From: Bacillota bacterium
GTDB taxonomy: Bacteria > Bacillota > Clostridia > Christensenellales > Christensenellaceae
Direction of reading: 5' to 3'
Assembly: GCA_023393165.1 (NCBI GenBank)
Contig: JAEWMJ010000014.1
Span: 1-64,000, forward strand
Length of the DNA stretch: 64,000 nucleotides
Of the stretch, positions 33,116 to 40,873 are shown piece by piece (positions within the stretch are counted from its first letter, which is position 1; each line of letters opens with the position of its first letter). The notes beneath the pieces are model-generated. The model made no database searches. It had not been told where the DNA came from and worked only from the letters and a program-made list of their open reading frames with translations. A program made the position numbers and the translations under genes.

Positions 33116-34033
33116 ATGATCGATGTGTGCTTGCTGGGCTGCGGGGGTATGATGCCCCTGCCCCAAAGAAGGCTGACGGCTTTGCTTTTCCGGCATAACG
33201 GTAAAATGATCCTGATCGACTGCGGAGAAGGGACCCAGGTGGGGGTCAAACTTGCGGGTTGGGGCTTTAAACCGATCGACGCGATCCTGTTTACGCATTA
33301 TCATGCGGATCACGTCGCGGGGCTGCCGGGCCTGCTTCTGACGCTCGCCAACAGCGGAAAAACCGAACCGCTCCTGCTGGCCGGCCCTCCCGGCTTAAGG
33401 CAGGTTGTCGCGGGGCTCTCGGTGATCGCGCCGGTGCCTTTTGATCTTATATTGACCGAACTGCCGGATAATTCCATGTCCGAGGAAAGCATAGGGGAGG
33501 TCGTCGTGAAAAGCATACCGGGAGACCACAGGATCCCATGCCTCTCGTACAGCCTGGAAGTAAAGCGGGCGGGCATGTTTGACGCCCGCCGGGCGGCCGG
33601 GCTCGGTTTGCCCGTTCAATACTGGAATCGCTTGCAGAAAGGCGGGACGGTCATATATGAAGGAAAGCGCTATGATCCGGAAATGGTCCTCGGGAAACCG
33701 CGCAAGGGCCTTAAGATCGCTTATTGCACGGATACAAGGCCAACCCGGAGCCTGGCGGAGTTTTGCAGGGATTCGGACCTCCTTGTCTGCGAGGGCATAT
33801 ACGGGGAAGACGAAAAAAAAGCCGGGGCAATAGAGAAAAAGCATATGATATTTTCTGAAGCCGCGGCCATTGCAAAAGAATCCGGTTCCAGGGAACTTTG
33901 GCTCACGCATTACAGCCCGTTCATGAAGGACCCCGAAGCGTTCGCGGACGTTGCCCGCACCATCTTTCCAAATACGGTTCCGGGAAGGGATCTGATGACA
34001 AAAACGCTTCAGTTCCAAAACGGCTTTAACTAA
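33116..34033 (+). CDS. rnz: Ribonuclease Z-like metallo-beta-lactamase protein
   Basis: 305 residues. N-terminal MIDVCLLGCGGMMPLPQRRLTALLF and IDCGEGTQVG, the zinc motif THYHADHVAGLPGLL, the YCTDTRPT strand, a late VCEG and LTHYSP motif: the pattern of RNase Z, which trims tRNA 3' ends. The HxHxDH site is intact. ATG 33116 has GAGG six bases upstream; the TTG at 33104 is the alternative. A -10-like TATAAT at 33082-33087 lies upstream without a good -35. Some relatives may have other substrates; the tRNA role is from the family. Confidence 0.88.
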   Translation: MIDVCLLGCGGMMPLPQRRLTALLFRHNGKMILIDCGEGTQVGVKLAGWGFKPIDAILFTHYHADHVAGLPGLLLTLANSGKTEPLLLAGPPGLRQVVAGLSVIAPVPFDLILTELPDNSMSEESIGEVVVKSIPGDHRIPCLSYSLEVKRAGMFDARRAAGLGLPVQYWNRLQKGGTVIYEGKRYDPEMVLGKPRKGLKIAYCTDTRPTRSLAEFCRDSDLLVCEGIYGEDEKKAGAIEKKHMIFSEAAAIAKESGSRELWLTHYSPFMKDPEAFADVARTIFPNTVPGRDLMTKTLQFQNGFN

Positions 34034-34321
34034 TAGCGATGACCGGGCATTGTAATGCTATTCCGCAATGCTAACCCCTACCAACTTCGCTATGGAATTA
34101 TTTAATGGCCTTCCCCATGAGGGAGCATGGTATCAGTTCAGCGGAGCCGAGCGAAGGCAAACGCTCACCGAGCGTGAGATGAACACGAGTACCTTTATTC
34201 ATTCTTTCCCTCCGTCACAGCTGCGCTGTGCCACTCACTTCAGTTTTCCGTGAGCGTATCAATTTATAGCCTTCGCCTTGAGTAAACGCTGATTAATTCG
34301 GAACGCTGTCTAGGCGGCAGA

Positions 34322-34357
34322 CCCACCCCAAAAAGTCTTCGACTTTTCGGGGACCCC
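34322..34357. repeat. Dispersed repeat R6, copy 1
   Basis: CCCCAAAAAGTC and GACTTTTCGGGG form a hairpin flanked by CCCA and ACCCC. The reverse complement, with small changes, is at 52958-52994. Confidence 0.8.
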
Positions 34358-34624
34358 GAGGACTTCGTGCCCTGTTGTGTCGCTGAGATCCTTCGCTACG
34401 CTCAGGAGAGCTCTTGAAATAGCGCTGCTATTCCTACGATTTCGCTCCTTACAGGGGCGCAAAGCCTGCTCACCTATCCAACATCCCTCATTTAATCATC
34501 GTTTACTTGAGGGGAAGGTGGCGCACAGCGCCGGATGAGGTGTTGTGCAGCGCCCCACCCATGTCATTGCTATGAATACCCGCTCTATTAACTCCAAAGC
34601 CACTCTTAAAAAAGCGAAGTCCCA

Positions 34625-34662
34625 CCCGAGTCATTCTGAACGCAGTGAAGAATCCGTACGGT
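34625..34662. repeat. Dispersed repeat R2, copy a
   Basis: CCCGAGTCATTCTGAACGC followed by AGTGAAGAATCCGTACGG. Other copies at 50680-50717, 51468-51508 and 63200-63239. Confidence 0.85.
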
Positions 34663-34738
34663 GCATACTATCGCTTGGTTAGGGTTTCGCACTCTTTTAT
34701 ACATTATGCTTAATTAGACGTAAATTTTTATGTTGTTT

Positions 34739-35476
34739 CTAATACTCCTCCCGCGAGTCCCGGCTGTATTTGGCCAGCTTGTAGGCGAAGTATTTTTTTT
34801 TATAGTTTGAAAATCCGGATTTCCGGATGGGTATGCGGAGATTGCCTGCCATAATAAAATCATGTCCGCACAGTTGTTTCACATAGTCCATGTTTACAAT
34901 GAAACTCTGATGGCACCGCATAAAATTGCAGAAACCGGATAAAATGTTTTCGTATTCGTCCAGTTTCGCATATGTTTTAAGGGCTGCGCCGTTGGTTGTG
35001 TGAAAAAAAAGATAATGCTTTGAACTTTCTATATAAATAATCTTTGATGCGGGAAAATCCTGTATAAACCTGTTGATCTTTATGGGAATGAGCCCGCTGT
35101 TTTTTTTTATCCGGGCAAGAACCTTTTCCAGCAATAAAAAAATTTCGCTTTCTCTATCCGGATAAAAAAAGTAATCGAATTTGTAAAGCGGATTATCCCG
35201 GAGCGTAAACTCGTCCGAGTAAACGGATAACACCAATACGCATTTGCCGTTTTCCGGGCAGGCCAGACATAGGGGAGAACTCCCGGGCGGCATCATACTG
35301 ATTAAGGCAATATCAAAAACCGGCTCGGTTTTTAACAATCTCAATAATTCAATGCTGCTGTCAAACGCGGTCATACTATGCGGAACATTTTTTGACAGAA
35401 AGAATTGTGAAACAAGAGATGCAAGGCAATTCTTGTTATCGCCGGCCGAGTCATCATAAATTGCAATTTTAATCAT
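34739..35476 (-). CDS. LytTR-type regulator with a degenerate receiver domain
   Basis: 245 residues. The N-terminal ~125 residues align with AgrA-type receivers (MIKIAIYDDS retains D8/D9), but the phospho-acceptor Asp is replaced (FDIALIS, S60) and the conserved Lys of the KP motif is Tyr (YFFYP). Three cysteines follow the missing Asp: C70, C73, C79. Residues ~135-235 are a LytTR DNA-binding domain (KIIYIESSKHYLFFHT, FMRCHQSFIVNMDYVKQL, IPIRKSG). Such a protein cannot be switched by ordinary phosphorylation; a redox or metal signal through the cysteines is possible. Isolated gene, no kinase adjacent. Confidence 0.87.
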   Translation of the reverse strand: MIKIAIYDDSAGDNKNCLASLVSQFFLSKNVPHSMTAFDSSIELLRLLKTEPVFDIALISMMPPGSSPLCLACPENGKCVLVLSVYSDEFTLRDNPLYKFDYFFYPDRESEIFLLLEKVLARIKKNSGLIPIKINRFIQDFPASKIIYIESSKHYLFFHTTNGAALKTYAKLDEYENILSGFCNFMRCHQSFIVNMDYVKQLCGHDFIMAGNLRIPIRKSGFSNYKKKYFAYKLAKYSRDSREEY

Positions 35477-35713
35477 GAAATGATTGACCTAACTTTACAG
35501 TTTTAATTTTTACGTTCCATTATAACATTGAATGAAGTATTTTTAACCGGAGTAAATGTTAAATCTATTAAAAAAAATGACCGAATTTGCTAAAAACCAC
35601 CTGAAAATGTAAACTTGCTACTTTTATTGCTTAATTAGCCGAAATAAGTTTAGGGCGTTGCATATATATACACTTTTGTATTTGAATTAAATAAATTTAA
35701 AAGGAGGTAAAAA

Positions 35714-36196
35714 ATGACTGTGAACCAGGAAGAATTCATGGAAGAGGACACGCAGCACGGACGGTATCTCACATTTTCGCTGGGAGAGGATGTTTTTGGG
35801 ATCGATATAAAGTATGTGACCGAGATTATCGGCATGCAGCCCATTACCCCGATCCCTGAAGCGCCGGATTACATCCGCGGAATCGTGAACCTGCGGGGCA
35901 AGATCATTCCGGTAATGGATATGCGCCTCAAGTTCGGCAAAGAACAGATTGCATATAACGACCGCACCTGCATCATTGTGATCGAAACCGCCGATATAAC
36001 GACGGGCCTGATCGTGGACAGTGTAGCGGAGGTGCTCATGATCGGCGATGCGGACATCGCGCCCCCGCCGGACACAAGGACAGGAATTCAAAACCGGTAC
36101 ATTTCGGGCATAGGGAAATCGGGGAATGACGTTAACCTGCTTTTATCCTGCGAAAAACTTTTTGCGGAAGAAGAACCGGAACCAATCGGACAATAG
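35714..36196 (+). CDS. cheW: CheW chemotaxis coupling protein (pair 2)
   Basis: 160 residues, clearly paralogous to the CheW at 23971-24465 (RYLTFSLGEDVFGIDIKYVTEIIG, GIVNLRGKIIPVMDMRLKF, NDRTCIIVIETADITTGLIVDSVAEVLMIG, LLLSCEKLFAEEE). AAAGGAGG precedes the ATG. The 237 bp upstream region is AT-rich; I found no convincing sigma-28 promoter. Works with the receptor encoded immediately downstream and a CheA encoded outside the window. Confidence 0.93.
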   Translation: MTVNQEEFMEEDTQHGRYLTFSLGEDVFGIDIKYVTEIIGMQPITPIPEAPDYIRGIVNLRGKIIPVMDMRLKFGKEQIAYNDRTCIIVIETADITTGLIVDSVAEVLMIGDADIAPPPDTRTGIQNRYISGIGKSGNDVNLLLSCEKLFAEEEPEPIGQ

Positions 36197-36259
36197 AGGG
36201 TGGAGGAAAAATACCGCTCCGGAACACAGAGAATTTCTAAAAAATAAAGGGGACTGCAT

Positions 36260-38566
36260 ATGAAAAATTTAAAAATAGGAAAAAAGTTATTGATTGCATT
36301 TTTAGTCATTATTATAGGGCTGGCCGCCGTGGGCACATACGGGATTTATTCCATCAACAGCATAACCGGCGCGGACCAGGTGCTGTATAACAAAGGACTC
36401 ATGGGCGTCAGCAGTATAGCGGATATCACGGAAACATTTTTCAGCCTGCGGACGGCCGCTTTAAAGACTGCATATGAGAACTTTACCGCGGACGGAGCTG
36501 CGAGCCTGCAAAAAACATTGGACAATGCAAAAACACAGATGAACAGCTTGTTCGAAGGATACGCAAAAACCATTGACGAGCAGGAAGACCAGGCGAATCT
36601 CGATACTGTCAAATCCGGACTGGACGAGTATTACGGAAATATATCCAAGGTGATTTCCATCATACAGGCAAACGATTCCGCAAACCTCAAAGACCAGATG
36701 GAAAAAACCGCCGCGGCTTCCACAAAAGTTACCGACCAGCTCAATGTCATGCAGGAATACATCGATAAAGAGGGCGAAGCGACGATGAACTCAAACAAGA
36801 GCCTCGGAAGTACAAGCAATATCCTTATGATCGCCATCGCGGCTGCCGCGGGGGTCGTCGCGGTTGCGTTCGCCCTCACGGTTACGCGCGGGATCACAAG
36901 GCCGGTCAACAAACTTGTCGATGCGGCCAGGCGGATCGCCGAGGGCGATACGGACATCAGCCTTGACATCAAAACAAAAGACGAAGTCGGCATACTGGCA
37001 GGGGCGTTTGACGAAATGGTCGCATCCATAAAGAAACTGATCGGCGACGCGAATATGCTGGTGGAAAACGCGATACAGGGCCAACTTTCCGCGCGCGCGG
37101 ACGCTTCGCAGCACAGCGGGGATTACCGGAAAATCATTGAAGGCGTCAATTCCATGCTGGACGCCGTGATGCAGCCCCTGGATGTGGTCATGCAGCATTT
37201 AGACCAGCTTTCACATGGCATATCGGCGGATCTGATCGATACGGACCGCTATAACGGCGATTTCAAAGATATTACGGATAACTTAAACCGCGTACGCCTT
37301 GCTTTAAGGGCGTTGGTCAGGGAATCCACCGTGCTTGCGGAAGCCGCGATAGAGGGCAGGCTTGACACCAGGGCGGACGCCGGAAATCATGAGGGCGTAT
37401 ACCGCAATATCATAGAAGGCTTTAACAACACCCTGGACGCGGTCGTAGGGCCCATCAGCGAATCCAGGGCCGTGCTCGCGGAACTGTCCCAGGGCAACCT
37501 GAATACCGCGGTGACGGGCGAATACAAGGGAGACCACGCGATCCTTAAAAATGCGCTCAACGAAACCATATCCTCTATCAAGGGGTATATCGGCGAGATT
37601 TCGGCAACCCTTGGAGAAATGGCGCAGGGCAATCTGACGGTCGAAATCACATCGGATTACAGGGGAGATTTCATCCAGCTGAAGAACTCGATCAACCATA
37701 TCATAAATTCCTTAAACGATCTGATGCAGGAAATACACACGGCCTCAGAGCAGGTATCCGAGGGAAGCAAACAGGTGTCCGACGGAAACCAGGCGGTTTC
37801 GCAGGGCGCTGCCGAACAGGCAAGCTCCATAGAAGAACTGACGGCGTCCATCTCGCAGATCGCCGACCAGACAAATCAGAACGCGGAGAATTCCAATAAA
37901 TCGAATCAGGCGGCGCTGCAGGCAAAGACCGCCGCCATGGACGGTAACGGACAGATGAAGGAAATGCTCAAGTCCATGCAGGACATCAACGAATCTTCCG
38001 AAAATATTTCCAAGATCATCAAGGTGATAGACGATATCGCGTTCCAGACCAATATACTGGCCCTGAACGCCGCGGTGGAAGCGGCGCGCGCCGGAATCCA
38101 CGGCAAAGGTTTTGCGGTGGTGGCCGAAGAGGTGAGGAACCTTGCGGCGAGAAGCGCGAACGCCGCAAAGGAAACCACCGAACTGATCGAAGGCTCCATC
38201 AAAAAGGTAGGGGAAGGGACCAGGATCGCGGAAGCGACGGCGGCAGCGCTTGAGAACATCGTTTCGAGCGTGGAAAAAACTGTGGAGCTTGGAGAAGAAA
38301 TCGCGGTGGCCTCCAGGGAACAGGCCACGGGCATCATGCAGGTCAACCAGGGGATCGAACAGATGTCCCAGGTGGTGCAAACCAATTCTGCGACGGCGCA
38401 GGAAGGGGCTGCGGCCAGCGAGGAGCTCAACGGCCAGGCCGAACTCTTAAAGGAAAAACTCCAGCAGTTCAAGCTGAAAACGGGAGGCAGGGAAAATATA
38501 TTGCCTGCCGGACCCAAGGTTATGAATGTTGCAGCTCCGGGAAATTACGCGGACAGCAAGTATTGA
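36260..38566 (+). CDS. Methyl-accepting chemotaxis protein with 4HB sensor and a poly-HAMP array
   Basis: 768 residues. MKNLKIGKKLLIAFLVIIIGLAAVGTYGI (helix 1), four-helix-bundle sensor (~32-185), helix 2 (~188-209), then about five consecutive HAMP modules (~210-480; repeats such as VENAIQGQLSARADASQHSGDYRKIIEGVN, AEAAIEGRLDTRADAGNHEG, LSQGNLNTAVTGEYKGD, MAQGNLTVEITSDYRGDF), and the signalling domain with tip DIAFQTNILALNAAVEAARAG. Both ends are near-identical to the receptor at 24537-26951, whereas the middle differs: HAMP repeats here, PAS there. Ligand unknown. Confidence 0.93.
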   Translation: MKNLKIGKKLLIAFLVIIIGLAAVGTYGIYSINSITGADQVLYNKGLMGVSSIADITETFFSLRTAALKTAYENFTADGAASLQKTLDNAKTQMNSLFEGYAKTIDEQEDQANLDTVKSGLDEYYGNISKVISIIQANDSANLKDQMEKTAAASTKVTDQLNVMQEYIDKEGEATMNSNKSLGSTSNILMIAIAAAAGVVAVAFALTVTRGITRPVNKLVDAARRIAEGDTDISLDIKTKDEVGILAGAFDEMVASIKKLIGDANMLVENAIQGQLSARADASQHSGDYRKIIEGVNSMLDAVMQPLDVVMQHLDQLSHGISADLIDTDRYNGDFKDITDNLNRVRLALRALVRESTVLAEAAIEGRLDTRADAGNHEGVYRNIIEGFNNTLDAVVGPISESRAVLAELSQGNLNTAVTGEYKGDHAILKNALNETISSIKGYIGEISATLGEMAQGNLTVEITSDYRGDFIQLKNSINHIINSLNDLMQEIHTASEQVSEGSKQVSDGNQAVSQGAAEQASSIEELTASISQIADQTNQNAENSNKSNQAALQAKTAAMDGNGQMKEMLKSMQDINESSENISKIIKVIDDIAFQTNILALNAAVEAARAGIHGKGFAVVAEEVRNLAARSANAAKETTELIEGSIKKVGEGTRIAEATAAALENIVSSVEKTVELGEEIAVASREQATGIMQVNQGIEQMSQVVQTNSATAQEGAAASEELNGQAELLKEKLQQFKLKTGGRENILPAGPKVMNVAAPGNYADSKY

Positions 38567-38614
38567 TATATTCAGGAAGTCATAGCGCTTAAGGCGGATA
38601 TTTCCGGTACCCAT

Positions 38615-38660
38615 AAAAACCCCCCCGTCCGGTGTTCACTGTCGGACGGGGGGTTTTTCC
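38615..38660 (+). terminator. Strong intrinsic terminator after the second receptor gene
   Basis: CCCCCCGTCCG (38621-38631) pairs with CGGACGGGGGG (38643-38653); the stem is flanked by A5 and T5, so it may work in both directions. Confidence 0.93.
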
Positions 38661-38682
38661 GCGTTGCGGCCAATACCAGGCC

Positions 38683-38732
38683 GTATTCCGTTTCTCGCCA
38701 TTTTAATATTCCGGTGATCAAAATAAGGACCG
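38683..38732. repeat. Dispersed repeat R4, copy 2
   Basis: ATTCCGTTTCTCG, TTTTAATATTC and TGATCAAAATAAGGA, matching 23742-23791. Here it lies upstream of R3. Confidence 0.8.
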
Positions 38733-38737
38733 TAGGA

Positions 38738-38781
38738 TCGAAAATTTACCGTTGACCGTAGGGGCGCGCATTGCGCGTCCA
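38738..38781. repeat. Dispersed repeat R3, copy 2
   Basis: TTTACCGTTGACC followed by GTAGGGGCGCGCATTGCGCG. Copies also at 23692-23736 and 63952-63995. Confidence 0.85.
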
Positions 38782-38800
38782 GTTTTTCAAAAGAAAAAAG

Positions 38801-38876
38801 CTTTGCTCTAACTTTCCTTTTTTTATTATTTTTTATATTATTTTAGAATAAAAAAGGATTTAAAAAAACAGCAAAG
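38801..38876. other. Long AT-rich fold-back structure
   Basis: Nested inverted arms: CTTTGCT (38801-38807) with AGCAAAG (38870-38876), and CCTTTTTTTATT (38816-38827) with AATAAAAAAGG (38847-38857). Lies in the 398 bp gap before sdaAB; the gap holds no gene otherwise. Confidence 0.6.
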
Positions 38877-38964
38877 AATATTAAAGAGTGCAATTGTTAT
38901 TTTTATATGGGCAGTTGGATAGCCATATCGGATTTATGGAATAAATAATACGGGAGAGAGTAAC

Positions 38965-39636
38965 ATGCGGGAAAGTTACAGCATATTTGACATAACCGGG
39001 CCTATCATCATCGGGCCCTCCAGTTCGCATACTGCGGGCGCGTGCAGGCTGGCAAACGCGGCGCGCGCGATATTGAACCGGGAAGTCGCTTCGGCGGTCA
39101 TCCATGTGTACGGGTCTTTTGCCGAAACGCTGTTCGGGCACGGTACGGACAAGGCGCTTGTGGGCGGACTGCTGGGCATACTGCCCGACGACGAGAGCCT
39201 GGTCAACGCGTTTGAACTGGCAGAAAAGAAGGGATTGTCCTACCGGTTTGAAATTGAGGACGAAACCCTTTTAAACGCCAACATGGTGCTGTTTGAGCTT
39301 ACCGGCGCGGACGGGAGTATGATGAATATCCGCGGCGCGTCCATCGGCGGGGGAAGCATCATGATAGATCAGATCGATTCCACCAATCTTCAGATCAGCC
39401 TGAAGTACGACACGCTGGTCGTGGACCATCTGGACAAGCCGGGAGCCGTGCTGGGCGTTTCCAGGATACTTGCGGAGCACAGGATCAATATTGCCAGCAT
39501 GAACATGTACCGGCAGGGAAAGCACGGAAGGGCATACATGATCCTGGAGACAGACCAGGAGGTCGGGCCGGATGTTCTAAAAATGATCAACAGCCTGGAA
39601 GACATGAAGACGATTTACATTAAAAAACTGTATTAA
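38965..39636 (+). CDS. sdaAB: L-serine dehydratase, iron-sulfur type, beta subunit
   Basis: 223 residues. N-terminal SDH_beta domain (SIFDITGPIIIGPSSSHTAGACRLANAAR, GTDKALVGGLLGI), then an ACT domain from ~150 (VVDHLDKPGAVLGVSRILAEHRINIASMNMYRQGKHGRAYMILE). With the alpha subunit it converts L-serine to pyruvate and ammonia using a [4Fe-4S] cluster, and the ACT domain binds serine in known relatives. GGGAGAG precedes the ATG. The alpha gene follows 19 bases later. Confidence 0.96.
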   Translation: MRESYSIFDITGPIIIGPSSSHTAGACRLANAARAILNREVASAVIHVYGSFAETLFGHGTDKALVGGLLGILPDDESLVNAFELAEKKGLSYRFEIEDETLLNANMVLFELTGADGSMMNIRGASIGGGSIMIDQIDSTNLQISLKYDTLVVDHLDKPGAVLGVSRILAEHRINIASMNMYRQGKHGRAYMILETDQEVGPDVLKMINSLEDMKTIYIKKLY

Positions 39637-39655
39637 AGGCGCGGGAGTGAATCTT

Positions 39656-40555
39656 ATGTATCAATATCAATACGGCAGCCAGGCCGAAATTTATAAAATC
39701 GCAAAAGACAAAAACCTCAAAATATCGGAGATCGCCATACTGCACGAGGCGGAGCGGGACGAGGTGGTCCCGCAGGAAGTCGTGGGAAAAATGCGGACCG
39801 CCTTTTCCGTTATGAAAACCAATATCAAAAACGGAATAGAATCCACGGAACCCTCCATCGGCGGCCTGATCGGACGGAACGCGGCTGCCATGCACAATTA
39901 TTGTCAGAATAACCGGGCGTACAGCGGCCCCATGATGGGCAAAGCCATTTCTTACGCGCTTGCCGTCACGGAGGAAAACGCCCGCATGAAAAGGATCGTC
40001 GCTTGCCCGACCGCGGGCGCGAGCGGAGTGGTGCCCGGATGCCTGATCGCAGCCGGAGAAGAGATGGGGTATTCCGATAAAGAGCTTGTAGACGCGCTTT
40101 TCAATGCGTCCGCCATGGGCATCATCATTGCCAACAACGCCTCCATCAGCGGGGCGGAGGGCGGATGCCAGGCAGAGGTCGGAGCGGCCTCCGCAATGGC
40201 TGCGTCCGCGCTGACCGAGCTGGCGGGAGGCGATGTGGAAGCGTGTTTTCACGCGGCGGCCATTGCCCTTAAAAACATTCTTGGGCTTGTCTGCGATCCG
40301 GTGGCCGGACTGGTGGAAGTGCCCTGCTCCAAACGGAACGGCATGGGCGTGGCCAACGCCATAGCCGCGGCGGATATGGCCTGCGCCGGGATCAAAAGCA
40401 TGGTCCCCTTCGACGAGGTCGTGCACGCAATGAAAGAAATAGGCTGTTCCATGACCCGCGAACTCAAGGAAACCGCAAAGGGCGGCATAGCCGGTTCCAA
40501 GACGGCGAGGGAGTTCGCCAGAAACTTCAAACAAAAGCCCGGCTCAGGCCGCTGA
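39656..40555 (+). CDS. sdaAA: L-serine dehydratase, iron-sulfur type, alpha subunit
   Basis: 299 residues, SDH_alpha domain throughout: EPSIGGLIGRNAAAMHNYC, ACPTAGASGVVPGCL, SASMGIIIANNASISGAEGGCQAEVG, GLVCDPVAGLVEVPCSKRNGMG. The spaced cysteines are the cluster ligands in this oxygen-sensitive enzyme, which fits an anaerobe. Start at ATG 39656 (GGGAG eight bases upstream); the GTG at 39647 overlaps that site. Cytoplasmic; feeds serine into pyruvate. Confidence 0.96.
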   Translation: MYQYQYGSQAEIYKIAKDKNLKISEIAILHEAERDEVVPQEVVGKMRTAFSVMKTNIKNGIESTEPSIGGLIGRNAAAMHNYCQNNRAYSGPMMGKAISYALAVTEENARMKRIVACPTAGASGVVPGCLIAAGEEMGYSDKELVDALFNASAMGIIIANNASISGAEGGCQAEVGAASAMAASALTELAGGDVEACFHAAAIALKNILGLVCDPVAGLVEVPCSKRNGMGVANAIAAADMACAGIKSMVPFDEVVHAMKEIGCSMTRELKETAKGGIAGSKTAREFARNFKQKPGSGR

Positions 40556-40615
40556 CAAACCCAATGGCCGTGCTGTTTTTCCTCTTTTATCTATGACAGT
40601 TCTTCTATAAACTAT

Positions 40616-40667
40616 GCCGCCGGAGCATTTAGCAAATGAAAAGCTCCACGCGGCTTTATTCTGTCTG
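40616..40667 (+). terminator. Possible weak terminator after sdaAA
   Basis: GCCGCCGGAGC pairs with GCTCCACGCGGC with one mismatch and a bulge, followed by TTTATT. The loop is long (~17 bases), so efficiency is uncertain. Confidence 0.45.
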
Positions 40668-40673
40668 CACTTG

Positions 40674-40787
40674 TGTAAACAATTACATAATTAAACATAA
40701 AAATATATAAAATTAAATAAAAATATATAAAAAATTCGTTGACATTAAAGCAAATAAATGATATAAACAAAATGTAATCAATTACAT
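40674..40787 (+). promoter_or_regulatory. Promoter of the sugar ABC operon flanked by twin LacI-type operators
   Basis: TTGACA (40739-40744), 17 bases, TATAAA (40762-40767). Operator 1 TGTAAACAATTACA (40674-40687) and operator 2 TGTAATCAATTACA (40773-40786; extended palindrome ATGTAAT-CA-ATTACAT at 40772-40787) differ by one base. Centres are 99 bp apart, upstream of the -35 and just past the -10, which would allow looping repression. The LacI-family gene at 46711 is the likely binder (inferred). Confidence 0.8.
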
Positions 40788-40873
40788 AACAATGTTCGAA
40801 AATCAAAATTTAATAGGTATCAAAACGGAGGGAAGGACCTTTCTTTCGTTTTGCCAAAAAAAGGAGGAGAACT

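Larger units (their letters stand above)
34034..34738. other. Non-coding mosaic of dispersed repeats (705 bp)
   Basis: No credible gene. The stretch is built of short hairpin pieces: CACAGCTGCGCTGTG (near 34208), R6 (34322-34357), a GGTGGCGCACAGCGCC unit near 34517, and R2 (34625-34662). Many pieces are in-frame stop-rich on all frames. It separates RNase Z from the LytTR regulator. Confidence 0.75.

Noticed and set aside
35477..35713. LytTR-binding direct repeats or a sigma-28 promoter upstream of cheW-2
   Set aside because: ACAGTTTTA and TACGTTCCA do not meet the known spacing, and the TAAA to GCCGAAAT distance (about 24) is too long for sigma-28.
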